A stretch of 64,000 nucleotides of DNA, from the NCBI GenBank assembly GCA_015680685.1, contig MNCI01005810.1, positions 993,112 through 1,057,111 of the forward strand, in the 5' to 3' direction. Positions within the stretch are counted from its first letter, which is position 1. Each line of letters begins with the position of its first letter. The notes under the pieces are model-generated. The model saw only the letters and a list, made by a program, of their open reading frames with translations. It did no database searches and was not told where the DNA came from. The position numbers and the translations under genes are program-made. Origin of the DNA: Gnetum montanum (Eukaryota; Streptophyta; Gnetopsida; Gnetales; Gnetaceae). Shown here in pieces: positions 1-11,870 of this stretch.

Positions 1-1720
1 TCACTTTTGTAGAGTCTAAGGACCTTAAGAGGCGTGAAACTAGTTTTAGGGTTTGTGTAAAGTTGTAGCTTGTTAGCTCAAGGTGTCTGGAGGTCATTTC
101 AAGGTATTCCTAAATTTTTCCTCCTTCTTCCATGCTAGGTAGCATGGAGGAGGGAACTCCTAGTGTGGAGAATCTTAAGAACCTTGCTTTTTTCCATTTT
201 CTATTATTTCCAACTATGCATGCAGGCTTCTAAGTTTCATAGCATTGTTTGCTAATACTTGATGTTAAAATTTGGTTATTTTAAGGGTTATTAAGCAATT
301 TTTGGGCTTTTCCCATTTTTTCTATGTTGGGGCTTCCATGCTTAGCATGGAAAAATGGGGGAAAGGGCTTTTTAGCTTTTATGATCAAATTAGGTTATGC
401 ATGAGTGTTCATAGGGTTGCTAGTACTGGCCATTAGTGTCTAAAGTCAAGATTTGGTTATTTCAAAGGTTGTGTGAGGGTTTTCAAGCTTTTCCCCTTCC
501 ATCCACGTTGAGGATGGGAGGCTCAACATGGAAGAGGTCTCCCCCAATCAAGAAAGTTAGATCTAGGCCACATCAGTAGTCAATCAACTATGCATGTTAA
601 CCTATAGGGTTGCCGAGGTTGATAGTCAATATTGGGTGTTAAGATCCATTAGTTTGGAGACTTCTAAGTGCCTCATGTAGTCTCCCCTCTTTCTTCCATA
701 CTAGGTATGATGGCCCCAATGTGGATGAGAGGGGGATGGTAGTTTTGCACCATATTTGACCACTTTTAGGGCTTTTGAAGGCTCTAGAGGGTTCTAGCAG
801 GGTTTAGGGATCATTGGGCTTTGAAAAATGGCTTCTAAGTAGTCAATTTAGGTCATTTTGGCTTTTCCCCATCCATCCATGCTAAGGGTGAGATGCTTAG
901 TGTGGACTCACAAAATCTTAAACTTTTGATCAATTTTGACTAGTTTTGACTAGGATTGGTGAGATTCCAAGGCTGCCAGAGATGCTTGGATGAGTTCTAG
1001 ATCATGTGGGCCCATTTTGAGATCAAACTTAGGCTAGATGGATGTTTGGGGGATAAGAATGGATGTTATCCCCCTTCTTCCACACTGGGCATTGTTGCCT
1101 CAGCATGAAAACCCATGATGTCTAGCTTCGTTAATGTCTTAGCCACTTTTGGGAACCTGGGGTTGAAAAAGGCAAGCTTTGACTACTAAAAATAGTAAAA
1201 TAGTTGTATTTTAATGACTTTGTAAAATAGGAGGCATGTTTCCACATTGGGCATGATATCCCTAGTGTGGATGTATAGGAGTTAAGTTTGCGATATGGTT
1301 CTAAGTGTTAACATTGGAAAAAATCTCAACATTGATGCAATTTTTGGTCAAGAGAGAAGGCACAAGGTGGGGCCCACAATTCAAAAATTGAAAATTTTGA
1401 AAAGTAAAGTTGTTTCCCATTCAAAACCAATGTGAACTAGACTTCCCCCCCTTTGCACTTCACCACACTTGGAGTGATGGTGCATTGAATTAGCAGTTGG
1501 GGTTTCAAGGTGTGTGTTTAGGTTTTAAATGAGTTTTATATGTTAAATTTTGTAAGTTTTGATCATAACTATCATTCTACATGAACAATGCATTAGAGGA
1601 AATATCTAGTAGAGATTTTTGCTTCAAAGGACACCAATCTTCAATGTGGAAGCGTCCCATCTCCCCTACAGCCAGCGTAGAACTCTTGTCTTCTCTTAAT
1701 CTTCATTATTCTCAGCGTTG
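1..1720. repeat. Series of short imperfect hairpin motifs, non-coding leader of unit F
   Basis: No coding region is visible. The stretch holds about eight short inverted repeats spaced roughly 130-210 bp apart, near 128-152, 328-352, 498-532, 696-723, 871-903, 1078-1112, 1230-1262 and 1452-1480. Each reads like CTTCCATGCTAGG, a short loop, then CYYAGYRTGGAAG. The arms at 131-150 and 331-350 are almost perfect palindromes. The same motif class recurs in the LTR and leader of element G (30870-33130), so this is probably regulatory sequence of a G-like retrotransposon rather than host DNA. It directly precedes the first exon of unit F. Confidence 0.55.
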
Positions 1721-1856
1721 AGCCTACCATGGCACTCAAGCAGCGAGGGGCAAAGAGCAAAAATTGTATGATCTAGAGGATGGATGAGCATTATAGGGAG
1801 CTATTAGAGGTTCCCAAGCTTATCTCTATCTAAGACTCATTTGTCACTACTCCAAG

Positions 1857-3584
1857 GTAGGTAGTTCTACCTATTTTTGCCTTTGTTTTCTATGGGTTTT
1901 CTAGTTTTTTGTTTCCCATGTGTTAAAGTTGTTTTTTCTAGATCTACTTTAGTGGAGGAATTAAAATGGAATTCTGATGAAATCCCACCTCCTATTTTGG
2001 CTACTTCCATACAGATCTATAGTTGTCTCATTGCTTTAGCTTTTGTAGATTCAATTTTGAAAATAGGGCTATTTCATGCCTTTTTCCTAAAATTTTGGGG
2101 TGTGGCCATTTTTTTAGATCTAGGCCTTAGGATTTGTTAAAATTAAATTTTAAGAAAATCATAACCCATTATTTTGGTGTAAAATTTAATGGGTTTTAAT
2201 GGTTTTGGCTACTTAAACTATTTCCATGGCTATATGAAATCTAGGCTTTGAAATTTTTTAAAGTTTTGACATGAAAAGCAAGCAATGTTGTGTATTTTTT
2301 CTTGGGAGAACGGTTGAAAATTTGTAAAATTTAAGGTTATGGGTTTGTAGAAATTTTTTTGGCTTTCTAATAAATGTTGTCTCATTTAATTTGGATTCAT
2401 AACAATGAAGTTATGGCTATTTTTCTAACATTGCGCAATTAGGTTTCTCATGCCCTTTTTTTTGTAATTGCATGTAATCTTGTGAATTTTTTCTAAGAAA
2501 AAAATAAATGATTTGGCTATTTTTTGGTAATGGTTGAGTGGGCCTTGATTTTGGCTTTCCAACAGAGGTGGAATCACTCTAATTGGACTTAAATGAATTT
2601 TCTATGAATTTTTTACTAAGCATGTGTAATAAGGATGTTTTTGCCATTTTCGGATTGTTGTACAAATTGAAAAATTATTCCTACATAAAGGAAAACCTTT
2701 TTGAATTTTTTCTCAGCATGGGTGCATAGTGTTTGGTTTAAGCTTTCAAACAGTGATTTTGGTTAATGGTGATGACTACAATTTTGGCTAAATTATGGTT
2801 ATGTTTTATGAAGATATGGTTGTACATTTTTGGTTATAATTGTCATGACTATAGGGTTCATAATTTGAGGATTCTTTTTGTGGTGGAATCACTGAAATTA
2901 ATGCATACACGAATTTTTAGTGAACTTTTTTTCTGGCTATGGCTATGTGAACAAGGCAAGGTGTTGATCATAGCACACTACCCATTTGGAAATGGAAGTG
3001 GTTGATATGTATAACTTATGTTTTTCTTTTGTCAACATGTAAAACTATTGCTTAATTTTTTTAAAAAGAGTACAAGATTTTTCTATTTTTAGCAAGCTTT
3101 TACTATGGCTACATGGGTTTTTCTAAGTTTATGATGCTTTTTCTAAATTTGTGCGTTTAGACATTTTTTCCAAGTTTATGCATGCTTTTCATAATTTAGA
3201 TGTTTTTTCTAAACTTATGCATAACTTAGATCAAGGTTTAATTCTGGCTATATTGCTTTCACTATGATATTTTGGTTATGGTAATAGTGCTTTTATGGAA
3301 TTTTCTTAAGCTAATTTAGATAAACACCAAAGAGCTTTTTATATAGGCTAATTTCACGTTTGACTTAGGATGTTTTTTCTAAATTTGTTAAGAAATTCCA
3401 ATTGGTCATAATGTAATGTTATGCAAGGTTGTAATAATGCTTTCTTAGGGAATTTCTTAAGCTAATTCAAATAAACATCTTAGAGCTTTTTACAGAGGCT
3501 AATTTCACCTCCAACTAGATGTTTTTTATGAATTTGCTAAGTAATTCCATTTGGTCATAATGTTTTTGCTTTGTTTCATGTAAG
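1857..3584 (+). other. Long T-rich intron of unit F
   Basis: The 1.7-kb stretch is strongly T-rich on the + strand, as plant introns are. It is bounded by a donor-like CCAAG/GTAGG and an acceptor-like TTTCATGTAAG/GTC. Its small ORFs are not conserved. It ends in a two-copy tandem repeat of about 152 bp. The intron call is inferred from composition and boundaries, and from the matching long intron in element D's antisense gene. Confidence 0.4.
3297..3580. repeat. Two-copy tandem repeat, unit about 152 bp
   Basis: The block starting GGAATTTTCTTAAGCTAATT at 3297 is repeated from about 3449 with substitutions and a slightly shorter second copy. Both copies contain GAGCTTTTTA, GGCTAATTTCAC and TTGGTCATAATG at corresponding positions. 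It is a local duplication in the unit F intron. Confidence 0.7.
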
Positions 3585-3712
3585 GTCTTTTTGAGGTCCA
3601 TCGTCATCATCATGGAGTTGGTGGGTATCTTGTGCTTCATTGGTCATCCCAAGAGCAACACACCACCACATGACATGCCTTTCTAAAAGCTCTTATTGTG
3701 GTTTGGGCCTAG

Positions 3713-4540
3713 TGATGAGTGGCGAGGTACCCCTACACTCAACCATACGAATATGAGCGTAACATGCTTGATCCGGTTGAACTTCTCAAACTAAGTGCCT
3801 ACACGCCTCATGGAACACTTAAGGTTAATTATTCGTTGTCTTCCTAGACTTACTTGTATTTGTCATGGTGTATGGTTAAGTAAGTCCGAGGTATATGATT
3901 TTTATAGCTTTTCTGTTTTATCTCCTATGCTATTGAGGTGAAGGGTTGAAGAGACTAATTACTAACTCTAACTAACTAACTAAGTCTTAATTACCTAGCA
4001 TCAGCATCCATTCCCACTTACTATTCACACCTTGAACCAATGCAACCGTGGTTACCAAACGCTATTCGTTGCTGGGATCACCACGCGTAACGCACGTGCT
4101 CGAAGCGGTCGTACTAAGGCACTTAACTGGGAGAGAGGGGTTGAGAAAGATTTAATAACTAATAAAGCATTTAAATGGAAAATAGTAAATAACAATAAAT
4201 AAAATCCTATTTAGCCTATTCCATGCACTATAAGGTTTATCCAAGAAGTTTGTCTTTATTTCCGTACAAAAATATGCGTTCAGGTACAATATCTACTCGA
4301 ATAAAGATCCATTCACTTTGGAGTTCCTACTACGCACACATGGAAAAGATTCTATCTCTGGAGGGATCAAACTGCCAGAGTTTCACTACGGTCTAAGCCT
4401 AGGATGAAAAACAAGGGAGAGCTGCCTCTTATTTATAGACTTTGTGGTGCACCGCAATATCGTGTATGCGATATTGCGGGGGACGACATGATATCGCGTG
4501 GGATGCGATATTGCGGCCCATGCGATATTGCGTCCCATCA
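3713..4540 (-). mobile_element. Solo LTR of the A/B/C family with a 5-bp target duplication
   Basis: The 828-bp segment starts TGATGAGTGGCGAGG and ends CGTCCCATCA. It is flanked on both sides by CCTAG (3708-3712 and 4541-4545). On the minus strand it reads TGATGGGACG...CACTCATCA, the same ends as the LTRs of element C. Its U3 has GATATCGC-type palindromes (about 4449-4536) upstream of a minus-strand TATA box (tatttata near 4429). No internal sequence is present, so it is the product of LTR-LTR recombination. It splits an exon of unit F whose reading frame is continuous when the insertion is removed. Confidence 0.93.
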
Positions 4541-5576
4541 CCTAGGACAAAGGAATTCCTTGTCTTCCTCCTTAAGAACTTCAATGTGATGCTGTGGTCA
4601 CAGTTGTCTATGGATGTAGTTGGGGTTGTAGTGGAGATCCCATTGCCTTAGGCATTTGACCTAATTGTTAGATTTATTACTAACAAACCATCTCCTAAGA
4701 CAGCAGGGGGACCAATAGATGCCATAAGTTCACATTACCTTATAGAGATTTGGATGATGCCAGAGTATAGTTGGTATAATGCCAAAAATACTTTGATGGT
4801 GGTGCATAGAGCCCATACGTTATTCCAGAATCCTTCTAGCACCATGTATCATCTATAGGGGTGAGCATGGTTATTGTATTGCTTCTATGTTTTTGGCTTA
4901 ACTACCTTCCCTAACTTCATCAGTTTTGCAAACTTCTTGAAGATACAAGGTTAATGATCAAGGTTTGATCATCAACAATCAAATCTTGGTAGTGGCACAA
5001 ACTACTTTGGATGAATTCATCAAGAGTCCTCAAATCAGAACTATTGTGTATTAATAGTTAAGAAGGAACTTGATGCATATGCCTCAAGATTCAACCTCAT
5101 ATACAAGAAGTGCAAGGATGATAGAATGATGCACAGCTGGTGGGTAGATGCTGATAGCATGGATTAGACCCTTGTAGCTGGGACCTCCATTGAAACCACA
5201 CTAAGGAAGAAAAGGAAAGGTAAGCGTAAAGGCGATAGCTTCTAGTGTTTTGTGGCTATAACTTTAAGTGTTTTATTACTTTGCTTGGTTGTCAGATTTT
5301 TTTATGTTGATGCTAAACTTTTGTTGTTGCTTTGCAAGACCTTCCACCTCAACTGATGTCACTATACCAGTTTCACTATACCCTAGCATTTTTGACCTTC
5401 CCAAGATCAAATATAGACACCATGTGACTTTTCAACTTAGGGAATAAGGCTTGGACCACTTATGAGGCATTTTTCAGCCACAAAAGTATAAAGTATGTGA
5501 AATTTCCTGTTGTGGATCACAAATTTCTCATTTACAAAGAAGTTCTGCCTCAAGTTTTCATGAGGTGAAAGCTATG

Positions 5577-6293
5577 TGATGAAGATTGGCTATAACATGC
5601 ACATTTTTATGGTGTTTCAACATGATTTTTATTTATATATTATTTGATTTACTCTAAGTGTGAAAAAAGTAATTAATTATGAGTTAACTAATTAACTATC
5701 TAATGCCTTAATCTAATTATCCTAACATAAGCATCCAAGCCCACCTTTTGTGCATATCTTCAACTCATTAGAAACACTATTGGGTTATCAAGTGTTAGGC
5801 TATTGGGTAAACCAAGCAATAAGACCATTGGGATTACCAAGTATTAATGACATGTTTGAGGCAATGGTACTTATGTATGACTATTAAGTGCATTAATTAA
5901 CCAAGGACATGGATGTAAAGTGCATAAGTAATAATGTGCATGAATGAAAACATTAAACTATTCTTAAGTGTTGCAAGGAGTTCCAAGAATCTTGTCTTTA
6001 TTGCCAGCACATCAAAGTGTTCAAGTACATTGATGTTTGAATAAGGATCCATACAATCTTTGAAGTCCTACTATGGGAACTTAGAAAATATTGTAACTTT
6101 TATGGAAGAAAACTACAAGAACTTGGCTACCCTGTTGACTTAACATGCCATAAATGTGATGGGTATGCACATTTATATTGATAAGGTAGACACTACATCG
6201 ATGCATTTAACCATGTGTTGATACATCTAACCATGCATCGATGATGATGTGTTGATCCATGCTTGTTAATGAAACCCATCGAGTGATTCATCA
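5577..6293 (-). mobile_element. 3' LTR of element A, diverged or partly deleted
   Basis: The right edge is clear: on the minus strand a polypurine tract is followed by TGATGAATCACTCGATGG. The middle shares the family's LTR blocks (CATCCAAGCCCAC, repeated lines of the type GGGTTACCAAG). A TATA-like tatt/atttata lies near 6170-6179. Upstream of it on the minus strand are palindromic CATCGATGCAT motifs at 6195-6206 and 6232-6244. The left end is placed at TGATGAAG (5577). At about 717 bp it is shorter than other family LTRs (828-891 bp), so the 5'-most block seems deleted. Confidence 0.65.
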
Positions 6294-6308
6294 TACCCCC
6301 ATGACGAA
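6294..6308 (-). other. Polypurine tract of element A
   Basis: On the minus strand the sequence GTTCGTCATGGGGGTA abuts the LTR start TGATGAATC. This is where plus-strand priming would occur. The same tract ends the internal regions of B, C and E. Confidence 0.75.
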
Positions 6309-6536
6309 CTGTAAATTCATCCTTAAGTAAACAAAAACATGAACAAGTTTCTTACAAAATTAGAAAGGTATGGAATCACAAATTGATTGACTCTACTAAC
6401 TAATTCTAAGTGCTAAATTATATGGAATTACAATGATTACAAAAATGGATGTTTGGAATAACAAAATATAACATCCCTATAAAAATGAACAAGTGGAATC
6501 TTGTAGTGGCTAAAGATAAAGAGAATATCAAAATGT

Positions 6537-8856
6537 GATAGGAGGTGGAGGCTCTTGTAATGCTAAAGAACCTTCTCTAGCCTTTAACACTTGTGGTGGA
6601 TGTGGTTGAGACTGAGGCTATGGTTGTTCTACTACAGTTGCTACTTTAGGTGGAAGGTGAAAGGCATCTAACAATGTCTTCATCTTCTTCTCCTTACTAT
6701 GTGGATTGTACATAGTCCACATGACTTCACCAATGTTGGCTAGTATGGGAATGTTCCATGGATAGGGAATTTTTGGAAATAACTCCTTCATGCTGATAAA
6801 ACATGTAATGAATTATTTATGTTCAATGTCAAACATCTTTACAAGTCTTTTTAGTTCATGGTAGTCACTCATTCTTCTAGCTAGGTTCTCAGCAATCAAT
6901 CATTGATCAGTAAACCAACAATTGAGAACTTCAAGCTTTGCATTAGCATTTTACAACTTCAAGCTTTGCATTAGCCTTGTAGAGGAGGTACGAGTTGGTC
7001 ACCTATTTCTCTAACTTTGACCTTGGCCTTCTAGCTATCAACATCACCCAGTTTGCATCTCAAAGGTTGGCAATCTTCATGTATTCTATCATGTTTTCAA
7101 TTTGTAACTCCTTTAGGTAGATCTTCACTTTGTTGTAGGCATTTAATCTATCAAAGATTGGTTGTCATACATCATCTCTTTACTGTAGTTGCTAGAGGAC
7201 CTCATTCATTTTCCCCTTGGCTAGTTGAATCTCCTTCTCATTTACCTCCTTAAGGAGCCCAACTTGGTTCTTGTAGTGATTTTTCACTCATTCAAACTTT
7301 AGGGTCTAATTTTTCTAGGTGGCTACCTCTATGGTCATTTTCTAGTGAAGTGCTTGGATTCCCTCCATTGGCAGATTTCTATTCTTAACTACTAACCTCC
7401 TTATGTCCATGTTCACCTTGGTGAGCTACTCCTATTGCTATCTCACAAATTTGACTCTCTAGTCTTTTTTCTCCTCGACATTGCATAAGTGATGGATATC
7501 TCTAATCAGAGTTAGGTTCTCCTTGTGGACTTGTGCCAAGTCCTTATCGGTGTTAAAGGCAAGAGCCTCCAATAAGGATGTGTGAAAGACCACCATCTAC
7601 TTGGTAGTCTTAGCCTCCTTAAGTTAATTCTAAATCTGCATGAAAGCTTCATCCCATGTAATGGCTTGGTTGAGAATAAAGGGATCAACCAAGCAAGCTC
7701 TTAGTTCTACAACTTCAACAATCAACAATCAATTTTCAGTAGTGGCTATCTCGAGTTGGATGTTTGCAATGATGTGCTTGCTCTTGATCTTTAGCAGCTT
7801 AAACTGGGTTGTTGTGATATCTTTCAGTAGATCAAAGATCTCTAGAAGTGGTTGCCCAATTCCCACCAATTGGGGATACTTCCTCATGTTGGACTAAACT
7901 TGGTCTTCCATTGCCTACTCCTATGGAAGCCTACACATCTTTAAGTGTAGCAATTTTTGGCATGATTTCCATAGGAGCATTCAAAGCTTCTGCTACTCTA
8001 TTAGCCATCACCTCTACTATTGTTTCCTGTCCATGGTGCTGCATCACCACGACAGTCACCCCCTCAGCTTCCTCTAGGTGCACCAAAAAAGTGGCAACAT
8101 GTTCAAAGATCTATAGGAATTACTGTTATCCAAGGATGGACATCATTACTTTCTTAGCACTTAGATTTGATCTCATGAGCACTTGCATGCATTATGTTGA
8201 AAATAATGATGTAGTCTCTTCTAGCTAGCTTATTGTCCTAGTTACTTTGTTGAGGTGGCTCAACACTAGCTAGTAGACTAATGGCTCTCCACCACTTGGT
8301 TATCTTTGCTGCTACTATAGGAGTTGTTCATAAAGTTTTCTCATGTGTTCTATTATTGCATGAGCCTTTGGCATTGTATCTTTAGTGGGTGGTGGTAGCA
8401 GTAGCTGTTCTTGTTCAAGCAGCTTAGCAGATGCTTTATTCTTCATCATTTCATACCAATATGTGGTAGGAGCATGCCATTTGCGTAATAGATTATACTT
8501 CCCATTTTACATAGTTTTTTAATCAGACATGGAAAGGGGAGCATCTTCCTCCCTCACTCATTCTCTTTGAAATGCCTTTCAATCTCTAGGAAGATGAGTT
8601 GGGGAAGGTTGGCTAGGAATTTTTTGCTTAGAGTAACACATGCATGGGTAGAGAAGGTAATAACCTTGCTTGGCCTCACTATTGGATTTGGGTGATAGGT
8701 TAAAATCTTAAAGTAGACTTTTTCTACCTTTGTGAGTACATTTTACTCCTTATAGTCCACTCCATAACATCATTGGATCCATTTCTTTTTGACTTATGGG
8801 TCTACTTGTATGGACATTTTTGTGAGTTTTGCCCCAGTGTCATGTAGTTTGAGGGC
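6537..8856 (-). pseudogene. ORF2 of element A, C-terminal part, broken
   Basis: This is the downstream part of the extra ORF placed after integrase. It aligns throughout with the C ORF2 (55285-52509) and B ORF2 (26803-24078), but stops and frameshifts break every frame. No catalytic motif is visible. The matching part of C is rich in Glu, Lys, Gln and Ala and looks like coiled coil. Element E (8857-14701) cuts it from its N-terminal part at 14702-15192. Removing E and one AGGGC copy gives a total length of about 2.8 kb, the same as in B and C. Function is unknown. Confidence 0.7.
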
Positions 8857-9747
8857 TGATGAAGTGTCATTTAATCAATGCATCAACTTGGCTGTGTATA
8901 TGGGACCGCATATACGCGGTCGCGTTGATGCGGGCCCATTGACGTAGCCTTCCTGTGTCGACGTGGCCCTGTTTATGTAGCCGCCTATCCTAGCCTATAA
9001 ATAAGAGGGTCTTCTACCTCATTTAGGCATCTTTTTATCAATTGTAGCTAGACTCTTGGAATTTGTTTTCATAGGAGTTAGATTATTTTCCCAGTGCATG
9101 CCCACAGTGTGATGCTTGTAATTGTATGGCACCTTTATTCAAGTGTGACGTAGTTGGACGCGCACATGACCGAAAATAAAGATTGAGATTACTTCATCAT
9201 TGCAACATTCACTTAGTTTTAATCATTTAATTATTATTGTTAATTGTTATTATTATTTATTATTTTCTTAGTTAATATTTCTTTATCATCATTTACTATT
9301 CCTGTTGTTAAATGCAGAATGAGTATGACTTAATCATGAGCATTTAAGTGTGACTACTTGGTAACCCAACAGCATACCTGGGATCTACGCTTGGTAACCC
9401 TAGTAGTAGTCATGCACGAGGTCCAAGATGTGTCTAGATGATTAAGGAAAAAATGCTCATCGCACTTAGGTTAGCTTAGACTTCATTTCCTATTACTCAT
9501 TAGTTTAATCAAGATTATTTTCCATTGTCTCTAGGAGTAGCACTAATTTAGGATCACATCATACGCCTCACTCTAGACTAAACCATACGTGACAAAGCAA
9601 ATACTAGTCAAGGTGGGAAGGCAGCAAACTATGATCAACGTCTAACTATCTAGATACAATAACTAGCCTATTCACAGAGTTCAACCGAATCGTGCGTGAA
9701 CGCTCATATTTGTATGGTTGAGCGTAGGGGTACCTCATCGCTCATCA
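8857..9747 (+). mobile_element. 5' LTR of element E
   Basis: It begins TGATGAAGTG and ends GCTCATCA. A TATA box TATAAATA lies at 8996-9003. The U3 upstream holds GC-rich near-palindromes, for example CCGCATATACGCGG at 8906-8919 and GTCGACGT near 8958. The 3' end (CTCATATTTGTATGGTTGAGCGTAGG) is shared with the solo LTR and elements B and C. Confidence 0.93.
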
Positions 9748-9748
9748 T

Positions 9749-9766
9749 TGGAATCGTTGCTGGGGA
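9749..9766 (+). other. Primer-binding site of element E
   Basis: TGGAATCGTTGCTGGGGA directly follows the LTR. It is a slightly mutated form of the plant tRNA-Asp 3'-end complement, TGGCGCCGTTGCCGGGGA, typical of Athila-lineage elements. Element C has a better copy. Confidence 0.8.
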
Positions 9767-9892
9767 TGGTGCTAGTTATCTAGATTTGTTATATCATACA
9801 AGGTCGATGTATAGAACTTAACGATATATCTCTTAGGAAGAAGAAATAATTATAAAAAAGTCACATATAAATTCACATGCAATTTCACAATC

Positions 9893-11870
9893 ATGCCTCT
9901 CCTACAAGACTATAATAATGCCACATCTAGTGAGGCAGTTCATTGGAGAACCAACGAATATTATGACAATGAAGATTGGAGTATGCAACCTGAGGTGGAG
10001 GTTTCTTATAAACATAAACAGAGACAACATCAACCCAATGCACAAAAGCATAACTTACCCGATGACGATGAACCCCTACTGGCCACTACAAGCTTAACGA
10101 AAATACATGAGGCTATTCAAATAGCCCATAGGCTACCTATGCTTGATTTAAACAACTTTCCCAAGTTTTCAGGAGGCTATGATTCAGATCTGCAATAACA
10201 TTTACAAGCCTTCTATGATGCCTGTACATGGAACAATATTGATAATGGGTGGAAAAAACCTAATCTCTTTCCTCTGACACTCGTTGGCCAAGAAAGAGTA
10301 TGGTATAGGTCATTAAAACCAAAATCAATTCGACGTTGGCCGACAATGGTAGAACTCTTCAATGAAAGATATCAAACCTATGCGAGAGTGTTAGCCTTGA
10401 GGAGACAAATCCAAGAATGGAAACAAGCGCAACATGAACCCTTGGACATGGCCTTAGAAAGATATTATGCACTGTTAAACAACTGCCCAGGCCATGGGTT
10501 CTCCGAGGAAAGGCTAATGTACCATATCATTGATAGGCTTCGTAATGAAATGAGGGAGACCCTTGGGATGTACACCCAAGGTCAACTATATGAGCTACAA
10601 ACCCATCAACTCCAAGAGCTTATTAAGTGGATAGCAAAAGAAGAAGGAGAAATAGCCAAATGGGAGAATGTTGAAAGTTCTCAACAAGACCAAATCTTAA
10701 CTTAATAAGGGTCCATGATCATGAAGAGGAAAAATCAACTCACTTCAAGGAGGTGGACTCATCTTTGCCAATCCTGCAATCACTAGATGAAATTGAGGCA
10801 AAGATTAATAAGATGATGGACTAGGTACATCAAAGATGTGATAATATGCTAACAATAGTAGAGATACAGCTATGCCAAATCGAGAAACAGGACAGGACAC
10901 CACGCGACAATCGAAAAAAAGGGTAGAAGATAATAAGGATAAGAACTCAACTGCCAATCATACGTATCAATGTAATATTTGCTTGTACGATCACCCCAAA
11001 GGTCAATGTCCAATCTTGTCACATTTACGTGACCATTGGGAAGGAATGTTACATCTAGAGTTCGTACAAAAATACTGTGTCCAACCACAGTGTCAAAAAC
11101 CTCAGTCATGGAGGAGGCCACCACCAACTAGACCATACCCTTCGTATGTCCTAGCACCAAATTCTTATTATGTTCAACACCCTATTTCTCCAACAAGATC
11201 AGCATCCTCTACCTCACCTCATCGTTATCATTCTCCTGAGTACTATCCACCCATGTCCTCTCCAACAAGATCACCATCTCATGTGCCTTACACTTCTCCT
11301 CAACCTCAACATTCTCATACTTAATCCCCTTCTACATCACCACAAGCTATGCCAGAAGATTTTGCACCACAGCTCTAATCCGCAAATGTTACTTGTGCTG
11401 CTACTGTCAATAGTAGTAGAGGTCCTTCACAACATCGAAGGCATCCCTTCTTTAGATGTGACCATCGAAAGGGACACCACAGTTTGAAAACCACTGCATT
11501 TTCCAACTCAGCACAAATCCAACACTATGGTGCATCTTCCTCTTCGAGCCCAACACCTCATGTTACTCTATCTGGGCCACCAATCAACACTCCAACCACC
11601 ATGGGGCCCAATGAATATTGCCACATGGGGCGACATGTTGATCCTTGCATACTATCTTACGGTCGCAAGTACCATAGTGGGTCAACTCCTTATAAATTAA
11701 CCACATCTTATAACTTGCCCCACTATGTCAACTCTAATCAAGTGTTTGAACCCCAATGGGGTAAGTATGACCAGGTCCCAATATTTCCAACATACAAGGG
11801 TCCCAACCTTCCATTTATTAATTCTAGCCATGCTCAACCGTTTAGTTATGGGGGGTATCCTCCATTCTAA
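9893..11870 (+). pseudogene. gag: gag of element E
   Basis: The frame starts MPLLQDYNNAT at 9893, identical in start to the gag of C. A retrotransposon gag core follows at about 10130-10700 (FYDACTWNN, VWYRSLKP, RRQIQEWKQAQHEPLDMAL, CPGHGF, IIDRLRNEMRETLG). A Cys-His cluster near 10970-11015 reads CNICLYDHPKGQC, a zinc-knuckle variant with one residue fewer between the second Cys and the His. A Pro/Ser/His-rich tail extends to GGYPPF-stop at 11870. Stops at 10196-10198, around 10706 and near 11323 plus frame changes break it. Its role would be the capsid/nucleocapsid of a virus-like particle. Confidence 0.88.

Larger units (their letters stand above)
1729..5568 (+). pseudogene. Unit F: spliced gene-like unit, relative of the antisense gene in element D
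   Basis: I infer a multi-exon gene, now degenerate. A first exon from ATG 1729 has a KQRGAKSKN-like basic start and ends at a donor CCAAG/GTAGG (1856/1857). After a T-rich intron, exon 2 starts near 3585 and reads IVIIMELVGILCF. Its frame continues after removal of the solo LTR (3713-4540) into KEFLVFLLKNFNVMLWS (from 4546). A strong short intron lies at 5220-5338 (AAAG/GTAAGCG to TTGCAAG/AC). Splicing it joins a Lys-rich stretch in frame to an exon that runs, with one stop, to TGA at 5566-5568. The exon-2 stretch matches element D's antisense gene (ELVG[IV]LC; FL.FLL..F.V..WS). The two blocks together resemble the beginning of FCP1/CTD-phosphatase domains, but Glu and Val stand where the two catalytic Asp would be. 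Internal stops near 1774, 3681 and 4650 and a frame break near 4860-5040 show decay. Confidence 0.5.

Noticed and set aside
1877-3005. Small ORFs of 60-90 codons in 1877-3005
   Set aside because: They are in T-rich sequence, contain mostly Phe/Leu/Ile from the composition, and show no conservation with related elements. An intron explains them better.
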